The notes under the pieces are model-generated. The model made no database searches. It was not told the origin of the DNA and saw only the letters and a program-made list of their open reading frames with translations. Below, piece by piece: positions 44,792 to 52,688 of a DNA stretch of 64,000 nt; the first letter of the stretch is position 1; the number at the start of each line of letters is the position of its first letter. The translations under genes were made by a program, and so were the position numbers. Source of the DNA: an uncultured Prevotellaceae bacterium (GTDB taxonomy: Bacteria; Bacteroidota; Bacteroidia; Bacteroidales; Muribaculaceae); assembly GCA_900320245.1 (NCBI GenBank), contig ONRP01000003.1, positions 82,271 through 146,270 of the forward strand, given 5' to 3'.

Positions 44792-45376
44792 ATGGCTATC
44801 CATCCATTTCCTACCGACAGCAGATTTCTGGAGGACCTCAGAAAGGGGCTGCTGCAATATGCCCGCAAGCATTATGGCTCCAGCGGCCTTGATCTTGAGG
44901 ACCTTGTCCAGGATGCGTTGCTGACAGTGTACGAGAACATCCAGGGGGGCAAATTAACTGAACTCACGAGCAGCCTGAAGACCCACGTTATCGGCATCCT
45001 GAAAAACAAGGCCAATGAAGCCTTGCGAAAGCAGGCTGCCATAGCCACCGTTCCACAACAGGCGGGCCAGGACGATGACGATACGCTTGACCCCGTTGAC
45101 ACCGGCATCGCCCAGAGCGCGCTTGAGCGATGGGAAGAACAAGATGCCGAGGAAGAGCATGAGCAACTGCAGACGGCAGTTCGCGAGATTGTCGGCAACC
45201 TCAAAGAGCCCTGCAAGACCATCTTGTGGTCCTTCTACTGGGAAGATGAAAGCATGAAGCATATCGCCGAACTGATGAATTACAACACGACAGATGTGGC
45301 TAAATCCCAAAAGAGCAAATGTATGACCAAGGTGAAAGTCGCGTTTGAAGAAACCATTAAAAGAATGAGATCATGA
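44792..45376 (+). CDS. ECF-type RNA polymerase sigma factor
   Basis: 194 residues: an N-terminal sigma-70 region 2-like segment (LDLEDLVQDALLTVYENIQG), a variable acidic linker (about 90-125), and a C-terminal region 4 HTH (about 140-190, ILWSFYWEDESMKHIAELMN, then YNTTDVAKSQKSKCMTK). It would direct RNA polymerase to a stress or surface-related regulon. Its 3' end overlaps the next gene by 4 bp (ATGA at 45373-45376), which is the usual sigma/anti-sigma arrangement. Confidence 0.85.
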   Translation: MAIHPFPTDSRFLEDLRKGLLQYARKHYGSSGLDLEDLVQDALLTVYENIQGGKLTELTSSLKTHVIGILKNKANEALRKQAAIATVPQQAGQDDDDTLDPVDTGIAQSALERWEEQDAEEEHEQLQTAVREIVGNLKEPCKTILWSFYWEDESMKHIAELMNYNTTDVAKSQKSKCMTKVKVAFEETIKRMRS

Positions 45377-46176
45377 CACGAGAAGATAGATATATCGACT
45401 ATGACGAGCGCATCGACCGCTACCTGCGGGGGCAGATGGACAACCGGGAGCGCGCTGCATTTGAACAGGAAGTGGACGGCGACAAGGAATTACGCCAGCG
45501 GCTGGTGGCCACCGCGCGCCTGGCCATGGGCATCACCCGGGAGGGCATGCGCAGCGAGGGCCAGGCCCAACTCGACACCATCAAGCAGATGAGCAAGGAG
45601 GAATTTATCGCCGCCACCCGGGGCACTACCCACAGGCGCTGGTCGATGCCGACATTGGCCAAATGGGGCACGGCGATAGCCGCTGTCGCCATCCTGGCCA
45701 TCTGCATTCCCATATTCTGGCCCACGCCAAAACACCCCGCCAACAATAATACGACCCAGGTAGTCAAGCAGAAGCCGACCAAAGCCAAGACAACGAAGCA
45801 ACAGGCCGCAGTCAACCTCGCGAGCCTGGCAAATGAATATAACAAGCCATTCGGCAACGAGCCAGATGCCTTTGTCGAAATCAGGCAGCAGATTCAACGT
45901 GAAGACTACCACAACATGATGGCCATCGTCTATGACATCGACAAGGTCGAGCCGCCCACAGCCAAACACGGCTCCAAAGGCGCCAGTGACGAAGATGTGA
46001 CCAAGGAAACCGTCCAATCCTACACCGATTGCACCCATTGGTACAAAGCCTTGGCCTTCCTCAAGGCAGGTGACCGCGAGAGTGCCGTCAGGGAACTCAC
46101 CTCGCTGAAGGAGCGCGGCAAAACCCCCGAACTGGTCAACCGCGCCACCGCCCTGCTCGAGAAACTTCGGCCCTGA
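45373..46176 (+). CDS. Probable anti-sigma factor with TPR-like periplasmic domain
   Basis: 267 residues. A charged cytoplasmic N-terminus (IDRYLRGQMDNRERAAFEQE) resembles the zinc-free anti-sigma domain of FecR-less regulators. One transmembrane helix (about 96-118, GTAIAAVAILAICIPIFW) leads to a periplasmic part. The C-terminal region (ALAFLKAGDRESAVRELTSL) looks like a TPR-type helix pair. It is translationally coupled to the ECF sigma gene and probably binds and holds that sigma factor at the membrane. Confidence 0.75.
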   Translation: MTREDRYIDYDERIDRYLRGQMDNRERAAFEQEVDGDKELRQRLVATARLAMGITREGMRSEGQAQLDTIKQMSKEEFIAATRGTTHRRWSMPTLAKWGTAIAAVAILAICIPIFWPTPKHPANNNTTQVVKQKPTKAKTTKQQAAVNLASLANEYNKPFGNEPDAFVEIRQQIQREDYHNMMAIVYDIDKVEPPTAKHGSKGASDEDVTKETVQSYTDCTHWYKALAFLKAGDRESAVRELTSLKERGKTPELVNRATALLEKLRP

Positions 46177-46503
46177 CAACAATTCTGTCTTTTCAGCCAT
46201 CACAGACTGAAATAACACTCGCACCAAACCGCATCTTTTTAACGGCCTGCGAATTAAACGCATAGGCATCCGCATTCCTGATGTGACCCCAAAAAGTTCT
46301 GTGTCCAACTTTTTGGGGTCATTTCATTCCAGTCGTCATGAATGCGGATGCCATAGTCTTTATTGTACTTCTTGTTTTCCTCTTATCAAGGTGGCGGGGG
46401 TGATGGGAAAAAAAGGACGCGAAGGAAAAAAATTGTTTTTGTTGGTTTACCTTTTGATTGTTTTGGACATAAAGAGACAAAACAGTTATCAAAAAAACAC
46501 GTT
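46177..46503. other. Gene-free spacer with nested inverted repeats
   Basis: 327 bp without a supported gene. It contains the nested palindrome at 46265-46352 and a fragment of the iteron-repeat tail (TTGTACTTCTTGTTTTCC at about 46363). Nothing else recognisable. Confidence 0.6.
46265..46352. repeat. Nested palindrome: GCATCCGC module around an insertion-sequence-end-like hairpin
   Basis: Outer arms 46265-46283 (GGCATCCGCATTCCTGATG) and 46334-46352 (CGTCATGAATGCGGATGCC) pair with two mismatches. Inside lies a perfect 14-bp inverted repeat (GACCCCAAAAAGTT, 46285-46298, with 46307-46320) closing an 8-nt loop. The inner sequence resembles terminal repeats of some IS3-type elements (from memory), suggesting the remnant of an excised or abortive insertion within the outer module. 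A terminator role is also possible. Confidence 0.6.
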
Positions 46504-47037
46504 ATGATTACGTTTATAGTCATCCTGATAGTTGTTGCGATTGTTATTTGCATGTACGCACTCAAACTTTCGCTGAACACCTCAAGACTCATAGCGGGCA
46601 TCCTTGCGGGAATTAATATCATGTTCTATGCGTTTTACGCCTCGCTTTACACCAACTCGTGGCATGATCCACGCATCAGATGTGACAATCAAGGGCTTTT
46701 ATTCCTGCTTCTCCTTTTGTTTTGGACTCCTTTTATCATAGCATTTGCGAGTAGCGCCGTCTGGTGGATTATCCGCGAGTTCAAAGAGGCCGACATCATG
46801 CATGCGATTCTCAAAGTCCTGGTTCCTTGTGTTCTTGTCGCCATGAGTGTGGGGGCTATCACACTGGCCACCTTTTGGAATCCAAATGCTTACTGTTATG
46901 TGATGGACAGGAAATATGAAGCCGGACTCCTCGACGACGAAGAAGAGGAATGGGACGATGGCGACAGAGTTGCCACTGAAGATTCAATCCATGCCGAAGG
47001 CGCTGAGGCCGTTCCTGACTCCATCATCAATCCATAA
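46504..47037 (+). CDS. Hypothetical membrane protein
   Basis: 177 residues from the ATG at 46504 (an upstream start at 46363 would add a charged, membrane-unlike leader). There are about four hydrophobic segments and a strongly acidic C-terminus (LLDDEEEEWDDGDR). No family recognised. It is a single gene between the repeat spacer and a small lipoprotein gene. Likely location is the inner membrane. Confidence 0.6.
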   Translation: MITFIVILIVVAIVICMYALKLSLNTSRLIAGILAGINIMFYAFYASLYTNSWHDPRIRCDNQGLLFLLLLLFWTPFIIAFASSAVWWIIREFKEADIMHAILKVLVPCVLVAMSVGAITLATFWNPNAYCYVMDRKYEAGLLDDEEEEWDDGDRVATEDSIHAEGAEAVPDSIINP

Positions 47038-47110
47038 AAAATAAATAGGTGCAAATGCACTGGAATTGTTTATAAATCTTTTATTATCAATTATTTAAAT
47101 CAGTTTTATT

Positions 47111-47377
47111 ATGAAAAAGATAGTTTTTGCAATGTTAGCAGTTTTAGGTATGAGTTTGACTTCTTGCTTCGGTGACAAGCCCGCAACCAAAGAGACTGAA
47201 AAGGACTCGACAGTCTGTGCACTCCCTGACGCCGAGGGCGCAGCCGATGAGGGCGACACGGCAACTGATGTCAACGCAGAGGCTGGCAAAGCCGCTGTCA
47301 AGGAGGAGAAAAAAGAGGCTCCTGCCGACGACAAGGCTGCTCCCGCCGAGAATGCCGAGAACGCTGAGAAGAAATGA
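47111..47377 (+). CDS. Small Ala/Glu/Lys-rich lipoprotein
   Basis: 88 residues with lipobox LTSCFGD, followed by a low-complexity Ala/Glu/Asp/Lys tail and no globular domain. It resembles the small lipoproteins at 27030 and 27528 in its start and composition. A strong terminator follows. Confidence 0.65.
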   Translation: MKKIVFAMLAVLGMSLTSCFGDKPATKETEKDSTVCALPDAEGAADEGDTATDVNAEAGKAAVKEEKKEAPADDKAAPAENAENAEKK

Positions 47378-47431
47378 CAATCGGCCAGATCTGAAAGAGA
47401 CTTGAAAGTGTTATAAGTAGCGATACCGACG

Positions 47432-47488
47432 AATCGGTGGTTAGCGCGGTGATACCCGGTCACTCATCACTAACCACCGATTTTTTTT
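47432..47488 (+). terminator. Rho-independent terminator
   Basis: A 13-bp stem (AATCGGTGGTTAG with CTAACCACCGATT) with a long loop and eight T residues, after the small lipoprotein gene. Confidence 0.88.
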
Positions 47489-47568
47489 GCGGACATTCAC
47501 GCCTGGATAGATGACGGCACCAAAACCCGAGAGTTCCGGTGCCGTCAATGACTTTGGGAGGAGGAGGC

Positions 47569-47850
47569 TTACAGGTTCAGGTAATCCTTGAGCGCCTCGA
47601 CGTACTGTTCAAATGCTGCGCGTCCTTGGTCGGTAACCTGGCAGGTGGTGCGTGTCTTCTTGCCGACAAAGCCCTTGGTGACGGTAATGTAACCGGCGGC
47701 TGAGAGTTTGTCGAGTTGCACGCTCAGGTTGCCTGCGGTGGACTCGGTCTGCTCCTTGAGGTAGACAAAGTCGGCCTCGTCCACGTTCATCAGGATGGAC
47801 ATCACTGCCAGCCGCAACTGGGAGTGAAGGATGGGATCCAACTCTTTCAT
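47569..47850 (-). CDS. Winged-helix transcriptional regulator
   Basis: A 93-residue, single-domain HTH_34/MarR-like winged-helix protein. The recognition region is STAGNLSVQLDKLSAAGYIT (about residues 37-56), with the wing KGFVGKKTRTTCQVTDQG (about 59-76). Its start overlaps the stop of the upstream membrane-protein gene by 4 bp (47847-47850), so the two are translationally coupled. Two palindromic operators upstream of the operon (48488-48504 and 48571-48587) suggest autoregulation. Confidence 0.88.
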   Translation of the reverse strand: MKELDPILHSQLRLAVMSILMNVDEADFVYLKEQTESTAGNLSVQLDKLSAAGYITVTKGFVGKKTRTTCQVTDQGRAAFEQYVEALKDYLNL

Positions 47851-48455
47851 CGCTGCTGACGGGCTTTACGGTTAATCACGTGGCCGGGGATGATCATCAT
47901 GCAGGCGAAGGCAACCATGAACAGCGGCAGAAACCAGTTGATGAGCAGGCGCACGTTGCCAACAATGCAGCAGAACGTGAATAGCCCGACGCACAGTCCG
48001 ATGGCACCGCCAGCGACGAGAGACTTCTCTTGGGCCATTTCGGCCATCGGAACGATGAGGAGCGGAATGGCAAACATCATCCCCCAGGCGTTGAAACCCT
48101 TGAGGCCAAACCCGAAGCAAAACAGCGTCGCAACCACCGATGCCAAGCCGACAATGGTCCAGATTTGAGACGTGATCTTATCGGAGTAACTCTTGACGCC
48201 GCTCTTGCGGTCGCTCTTCCTTGCCATGATGGGGGTGGCGATACCGCCAACGATTCCTATTGCAAACCACAGCCAGTTCCAGGCCGGGTTGTGCGTCATT
48301 ATCAGCATGATCCACACCAGTGCGGTTACAATCACCGTGAGGTAACCCCACATGAGCAAGATGTTGCCGTCACCGATGTAACGCTCACGGGTGCGCTGAA
48401 TCATCGTGGTAATCAGTTCGAGGCTCTCGCGCTCGGTCATTTTCTTCTCTTCCAT
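47847..48455 (-). CDS. Membrane protein coupled to a winged-helix regulator
   Basis: 202 residues from the ATG at 48455 (MEEKKMTERESLELITTMIQ); the frame extends upstream but would begin inside the promoter region. A soluble N-terminal helix precedes about six hydrophobic segments. No enzymatic motif. This pairing of a small winged-helix regulator with a multi-pass membrane protein is common in Bacteroidetes and may be a stress or efflux unit. Confidence 0.7.
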   Translation of the reverse strand: MEEKKMTERESLELITTMIQRTRERYIGDGNILLMWGYLTVIVTALVWIMLIMTHNPAWNWLWFAIGIVGGIATPIMARKSDRKSGVKSYSDKITSQIWTIVGLASVVATLFCFGFGLKGFNAWGMMFAIPLLIVPMAEMAQEKSLVAGGAIGLCVGLFTFCCIVGNVRLLINWFLPLFMVAFACMMIIPGHVINRKARQQR

Positions 48456-48487
48456 AACTTGAATTGTTTTAAATTTGGTTATAAAGC

Positions 48488-48504
48488 GGTTTAAAATATA
48501 AACT
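48488..48504. promoter_or_regulatory. Candidate operator 1
   Basis: GGTTTAAAATATAAACT, a near-perfect variant of the palindrome at 48571-48587, lying in the 5' leader of the membrane-protein/regulator operon. Centre-to-centre distance between the two sites is 83 bp, close to eight helical turns. Confidence 0.6.
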
Positions 48505-48558
48505 ATAACTCTCCGAAAAAAGAACAGCACTCGCGATTACCGTTCTTGTTTCATGCCG

Positions 48559-48566
48559 CAAAGATA
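48559..48566 (-). promoter_or_regulatory. -7 box TATCTTTG of the regulator operon
   Basis: Consensus box on the minus strand. The palindrome at 48571-48587 lies just upstream of it, in the -33 to -7 interval. Confidence 0.65.
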
Positions 48567-48570
48567 AAGC

Positions 48571-48587
48571 GGTTTATAATATAAACC
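48571..48587. promoter_or_regulatory. Candidate operator 2
   Basis: GGTTTATA-A-TATAAACC, an exact palindrome of two 8-bp arms. Binding here would block the adjacent -7 box, which fits autorepression by the winged-helix protein encoded in the same operon. Confidence 0.65.
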
Positions 48588-48670
48588 AAATTTTAGCCCA
48601 ATATTTAACCTTCTTTAACACATTTACCTCAATTTGTAACTATTCTGCCAAAACACCCGCCGCCAAATAT

Positions 48671-48840
48671 CACGCTAAGTCGCAAAGACGCTAAGTGTTT
48701 TGATTTTCAGACAATTATCCTAGTCAAAACAGGGAAACTTTTGGATAGATTGAAGCATTTCATTTCGTCTGACATATCATAAACAAATTACGTAACATAT
48801 TAAATATTAAACTCTTATCGGCTTAGCGCCTTGGCGTGAG
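48671..48840. repeat. Imperfect inverted repeats of the CGCTAAG type around a ~125-bp core
   Basis: Left end CACGCTAAGTCGCAAAGACG then CTAAG (48671-48695); right end CTTAGCGCCTTGGCGTGAG (48822-48840). These CGCTAAG/CTTAGCG ends are a widespread short repeat type. The core has no ORF, so this could be a miniature mobile element or two independent copies. Confidence 0.45.
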
Positions 48841-48940
48841 GAAAATGGCTGAATAGTTACATCAATATGGCATTTTCCAACAAGCGAATCAATATATAAT
48901 TATGTAGGGCCTACCGGTGCTTTTAGCATGCACCAATAAT

Positions 48941-48984
48941 AAAAGTTAGTGGCCAGAGACGGATCTCTAACCACTGAACTTTTT
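48941..48984. terminator. Probable bidirectional hairpin downstream of metG
   Basis: AAAAGTTAGTGG (48941-48952) pairs with CCACTGAACTTTT (48971-48983) with one bulge, with additional AGAGA/TCTCT pairing inside. It lies 37 bp past the metG stop on the minus strand; the flanking U-runs are weak. Confidence 0.45.
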
Positions 48985-49020
48985 GCTTTTAACTTCAAGC
49001 GGGCGTTGGCCGCATGAAAA

Positions 49021-51087
49021 TTACCCTACTTGGCAGCCGGGCTTGACGGGGCCGGTCGGGCCGATGACCACAAGGCGTCCGTCGGCATCCTCGGCGCTCA
49101 GAATCATGCCCTGACTCTCGATACCCTTGAGTTTGCGCGGCGGGAAGTTGGCGATGAAGCACACCTGTTTGCCCACCAGTTCCTCGGGCTGGTACCACTT
49201 GGCGATGCCGCTGATGATGGTGCGGTCGGCCATACCGTCGTCGATGGTGAACTTCAACAGTTTGTCGGCCTTCTTCACCTTCTCACACTCGAGGACGGTG
49301 CCAACACGGATGTCGAGTTTGGCAAAGTCGTCGATGGTGCACGAGGTGGTGACGGGCTTGGGCTTGAAGTTGTTGACGATGTTCTCCTGCTTGATGCGCT
49401 CCAAACGGTCCTTCTGGGCCTGGATGGCATCATCCTCGATCTTCTCGAACAGGAGCACGGGCTGCTCCAAGGCGCGTCCGGCGGGCAGGATGTCGATGTC
49501 GCCCAGACGGTTCCAGTCGGCATGCTCCATACCGATCATGCGGCGCAGACGTTCGGCGCTGAAGGGCAGGAACGGCTCGAAGGCAATGGCCAGGTTGGCC
49601 GTGATCTGCTGGGCCAGGTTCATGATGGTCTGCACGCGCGGCATATCGGTCTTGGCGAGTTTCCAAGGCTCGTTGTCGGCGAGGTATTTGTTGCCGATGC
49701 GGGCCAGGTTCATCGCATCCTTCAAGGCTTCACGGAAGTGGAAATGTCCGATGTTGTCGTCGAGGTCAGCCTTCACGTTCTTGAATTCCTCGATGGCAGC
49801 GCGGTCCACATCGGTGAGTTCGCCGGCCTCGGGAACGATGCCGCCGCAGAACTTGTGCGTCAGCACCAGAGCGCGGTTTACGAAGTTGCCCAGGATGGCC
49901 ACCAGTTCATTGTTGTTGCGGGCCTGGAAGTCGTCCCAGGTGAAGTCGTTGTCCTTGGTCTCGGGTGCGTTGGCGGTGAGCACATAGCGCAACACGTCCT
50001 GCTTGCCGGGGAAGTCCTTGAGGTACTCGTGCAGCCAGACGGCCCAGTTGCGGCTGGTCGAAATCTTGTCGCCCTCGAGGTTCAGGAACTCGTTGGACGG
50101 CACGTTGTCGGGCATCACATAGTCACCGTGGGCTTTCATCATCGTCGGGAAGATGATGCAGTGGAACACGATGTTGTCCTTGCCGATGAAGTGGATGAGA
50201 CGCGTGTCCTGCTGCTGCCACCACTGCTGCCAGGTGCCCCAGCGCTCGGGCTGGCCCTCGCACAGTTCCTTGGTGTTGCTGATGTAGCCGATGGGCGCGT
50301 CAAACCACACGTAGAGCACCTTGCCCTCGGCACCCTCGACGGGAACGGGGATGCCCCAGTCCAGGTCACGCGTCATGGCGCGGGGCTGCAGACCGTTGTC
50401 GAGCCACGACTTGCACTGGCCGTAGACGTTGGTGCGCCACTCCTTGTGTCCCTCGAGAATCCACTCCTTCAACCAGCCCTCATACTCGTTGAGCGGCAGG
50501 AACCAGTTGGTGGTATCCTTGAGCACCAGTGGATGGTCGCTGTCCTTGGCGTGCGGGTTGATGAGTTCGGTGGGGTCCAGGTCGCGGCCGCAGCCGTCTT
50601 CACACTGGTTGCCCTTGGCTGCCGGATGGTGGCAGTAGGGGCACTCGCCCTCGACATCGCGGTCGGTGAGGAATTTGCCATCCTGCTCGTCATAGAACTG
50701 CTTGGTGGTCTTCTCGATGAGTTTGCCGTCGTCATAGAGTTTGCGGAAGAACTCAGCGGCGAACTGGTGATGCGTCTTGCTGGTCGTGCGGCTGTAGATG
50801 TCGTAGGAAATTCCCAACTCCTCAAACGACTCCTTGATGATCTTGTGGTAGCGGTCCACGACCTGCTGCGGGGTGATGCCCTCCTTGCGGGCGCGCTGGG
50901 TCACAGGCACACCGTGCTCGTCGCTGCCGCCCACAAACATCACGTTCTCGCCCTGCAGGCGCAGGTAGCGGACATAGATGTCGGCAGGCACATACACGCC
51001 GGCCAGGTGGCCGATGTGGACGGGTCCGTTAGCATAGGGCAATGCCGTGGTCACCAGCGTGCGGGCAAATTTCTTCTCGTTATCCAT
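49021..51087 (-). CDS. metG: Methionyl-tRNA synthetase
   Basis: About 688 residues from the ATG at 51087. The class I HIGH motif is PVHIGHLAG (about residues 21-29) and the KMSKS-type motif is GDKISTSRN (about 340). A zinc-binding Cys cluster lies at about 145-165 ([19 protein letters not shown]). The C-terminus (about 580-688) is an EMAP-II-like tRNA-binding/dimerisation domain ([20 protein letters not shown]). It charges tRNA-Met. A consensus -7 box lies at 51134-51141. Confidence 0.96.
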   Translation of the reverse strand: MDNEKKFARTLVTTALPYANGPVHIGHLAGVYVPADIYVRYLRLQGENVMFVGGSDEHGVPVTQRARKEGITPQQVVDRYHKIIKESFEELGISYDIYSRTTSKTHHQFAAEFFRKLYDDGKLIEKTTKQFYDEQDGKFLTDRDVEGECPYCHHPAAKGNQCEDGCGRDLDPTELINPHAKDSDHPLVLKDTTNWFLPLNEYEGWLKEWILEGHKEWRTNVYGQCKSWLDNGLQPRAMTRDLDWGIPVPVEGAEGKVLYVWFDAPIGYISNTKELCEGQPERWGTWQQWWQQQDTRLIHFIGKDNIVFHCIIFPTMMKAHGDYVMPDNVPSNEFLNLEGDKISTSRNWAVWLHEYLKDFPGKQDVLRYVLTANAPETKDNDFTWDDFQARNNNELVAILGNFVNRALVLTHKFCGGIVPEAGELTDVDRAAIEEFKNVKADLDDNIGHFHFREALKDAMNLARIGNKYLADNEPWKLAKTDMPRVQTIMNLAQQITANLAIAFEPFLPFSAERLRRMIGMEHADWNRLGDIDILPAGRALEQPVLLFEKIEDDAIQAQKDRLERIKQENIVNNFKPKPVTTSCTIDDFAKLDIRVGTVLECEKVKKADKLLKFTIDDGMADRTIISGIAKWYQPEELVGKQVCFIANFPPRKLKGIESQGMILSAEDADGRLVVIGPTGPVKPGCQVG

Positions 51088-51133
51088 TGTCTCGATGTAT
51101 TTATGTTTTATCGTTTGTTTCCTATTTGGGGTG

Positions 51134-51141
51134 CAAAGGTA
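51134..51141 (-). promoter_or_regulatory. -7 box TACCTTTG of metG
   Basis: Consensus box on the minus strand, 47 bp before the metG start. Confidence 0.65.
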
Positions 51142-51246
51142 CAAAAAAGTTTCCAGTTTTTAGCCCCAAGTCCCAAGTTTATGGTTTTTGGCCGTCTGGT
51201 ATATTGATTAACAGCGATTTATGGCCAAGTGTCATCTTATTTTCCA

Positions 51247-51283
51247 CTTTTATAGAAATTCTATTATAGAAATCCTATAAAAG
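51247..51283. repeat. Left 37-bp palindromic repeat of the AAA ATPase cassette
   Basis: CTTTTATAGAAATTCTATTA then TAGAAATCCTATAAAAG, an imperfect palindrome. A copy with 34 of 36 identical bases lies immediately after the gene (52519-52554). The two copies are in direct orientation. Confidence 0.8.
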
Positions 51284-51297
51284 TTTAGGAAAAGTAT

Positions 51298-51305
51298 TAT
51301 CTTTG
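51298..51305 (+). promoter_or_regulatory. -7 box TATCTTTG of the AAA ATPase gene
   Basis: Consensus box 15 bp downstream of the left palindrome and 36 bp before the start codon. Confidence 0.65.
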
Positions 51306-51323
51306 CGGTGGAAATTGTTTTTT

Positions 51324-51331
51324 AAAGGAGG
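51324..51331 (+). promoter_or_regulatory. Strong Shine-Dalgarno AAAGGAGG
   Basis: Full anti-16S match 9 bp before the ATG at 51341. Most other genes in the window lack any Shine-Dalgarno sequence, so this is unusual and sets the start. Confidence 0.8.
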
Positions 51332-51340
51332 TTCGAAATC

Positions 51341-52516
51341 ATGAAGCGAGTGAAAAATCCATTTATCGTGTCGGGCAAGATTGAGCCTAAGTACTTTTGT
51401 GACCGTGTTGAGGAAAGCGCGCGACTCATCAAATCCCTTACAAACGGCAACAACCTGGTATTGATTTCGCCCCGACGCATGGGCAAGACGGGATTGGTAC
51501 AATTCTGCTACGACAAGCCCGAAATCAGCGACAATTACTATACCGTCTTCATCGATTTGCTGCACACAACGAGCCTAAGGGAGTTCACTCTCCTGTTCGG
51601 CAAAAGCATCTTTGAGAGCATTATGCCGCTCGGTCAGAAAATGCTGACAACTTTTGTCCAGACCCTCAAGTCGTTGAGCGGCAAGTTCAGTGTCGACCTT
51701 GTGACTAATATGCCCACTTTTAACCTTGAATTGGGTGATATCACCCATCCGGCGCTCACCCTGGAGGAGATTTTTGCCTACCTTGAAAAAGCCGACAAGC
51801 CTTGTATCGTAGCCTTCGACGAATTCCAACAAATTGCCAATTATCCAGAGAAAAATATCGAGGCATTGCTAAGGGGCCACGTGCAGCAGGCATCCAATGC
51901 CAATTTCATCTTTGCCGGCAGCGAATACCATATCATGCAGGAAATGTTCATGTCATCGGCCAAACCATTCTATAACAGCGCCGATACCCTGGAACTCAAA
52001 GCCATAGACCTTGATGAGTATATCCGCTTTGTACAGCGGCTGATGGGTGAAGGCCAGCGTGAAGTGTCTTCAGTATTCATCAAAGCGGTTTACCGTCTGT
52101 ACCGCGGCAACACCTATGCCATGCAGAAAACCTTTAACGAACTCTACTCGATGCTTGGCGAGGGTGAAGCGTGCACCCCAGAGTCTCTGGTAACAGCCAT
52201 CAACAATGTCATTGACTCCAAAGAGGCCTTGTTCCGCGAAATGCTGTCGGGCATCAACGACAAGCACAAGCCGTTGCTCTATGCCATTGCCCAGGACGGG
52301 GAGGCTGAGCGCCTCACATCAGCACAGTTCGTCAAAAGCCACAAACTGGCGTCGGCAAGCGCGGTCCAGTACTCCGCCGCTCAACTGCTCTCCAAGGGCG
52401 TTCTCACTCGTCTAAATGGCAAGTATTCGGTCAATGATCCGTTCTTTGCCTTGTGGATTAATAGGATGTATGGCACCAAACAATTATCACAACTTATTGA
52501 TTACCAAGAGTTATAA
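51341..52516 (+). CDS. AAA-family ATPase (archaeal-type ATPase/NACHT-like)
   Basis: 391 residues with Walker A SPRRMGKTG (residues 43-51), Walker B-like IVAFDEFQQI (about 152-161) and the sensor-like segment FIFAGSEYHIMQEMF. The C-terminal ~100 residues look like a winged helix (ATPase_2-type domain). These stand-alone ATPases are common and multi-copy in Bacteroidetes, with no proven role. It is not in an operon with its neighbours; 36-37 bp near-identical palindromes lie on both sides, and it has its own promoter and a strong Shine-Dalgarno. This looks like a self-contained cassette, possibly mobile or selfish. Confidence 0.85.
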   Translation: MKRVKNPFIVSGKIEPKYFCDRVEESARLIKSLTNGNNLVLISPRRMGKTGLVQFCYDKPEISDNYYTVFIDLLHTTSLREFTLLFGKSIFESIMPLGQKMLTTFVQTLKSLSGKFSVDLVTNMPTFNLELGDITHPALTLEEIFAYLEKADKPCIVAFDEFQQIANYPEKNIEALLRGHVQQASNANFIFAGSEYHIMQEMFMSSAKPFYNSADTLELKAIDLDEYIRFVQRLMGEGQREVSSVFIKAVYRLYRGNTYAMQKTFNELYSMLGEGEACTPESLVTAINNVIDSKEALFREMLSGINDKHKPLLYAIAQDGEAERLTSAQFVKSHKLASASAVQYSAAQLLSKGVLTRLNGKYSVNDPFFALWINRMYGTKQLSQLIDYQEL

Positions 52517-52518
52517 TT

Positions 52519-52554
52519 TTTTATAGAAATCCTATTATAGAAATCCTATAAAAA
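52519..52554. repeat. Right palindromic repeat of the AAA ATPase cassette
   Basis: TTTTATAGAAATCCTATTAT then AGAAATCCTATAAAAA, starting 2 bp after the stop codon. It matches 34 of 36 bases of the left copy in direct orientation. Confidence 0.8.
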
Positions 52555-52580
52555 CCAACTGGGATACTCAAACAACCTCT

Positions 52581-52665
52581 CAAAGTTGTTCAAGTTGTCC
52601 CAGTTGTCGTTTATTACACGCTACAGGCCGGATGGCCTTGTATGTGTTGTAATTCTTGTTTTCCC
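52581..52665 (+). repeat. Dispersed iteron repeat, copy E
   Basis: CAAAGTTGTTCAAGTTGTCC, CAGTTGTCGTTTATTAC, then GGCCGGATGGCCTTG and the tail GTGTTGTAATTCTTGTTTTC. The AGTTGT units are 9 bp apart. It lies directly downstream of the ATPase cassette. Confidence 0.65.
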
Positions 52666-52688
52666 CTAAATTGGGTTGTCGTGGAGGG

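Larger units (their letters stand above)
48456..49020. other. Gene-free spacer with operators and inverted repeats
   Basis: 565 bp. Holds the operators and promoter of the membrane-protein/regulator operon (48488-48587), an imperfect inverted repeat pair (48671-48840) and a hairpin at 48941-48984 near the metG stop. No ORF is supported. Confidence 0.7.

Noticed and set aside
46363-46503. Upstream start for the membrane protein at 46504
   Set aside because: The added 47 residues are charged, overlap a dispersed-repeat tail and precede a good membrane-protein start at 46504.
48671-48840. A small gene in the spacer before metG
   Set aside because: No ORF of useful length; the inverted ends explain the visible structure better.
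49030-51207. A 725-codon open frame antisense to metG
   Set aside because: It mirrors metG in a GC-rich gene where antisense frames stay open by codon bias; no domain or signal recognised.
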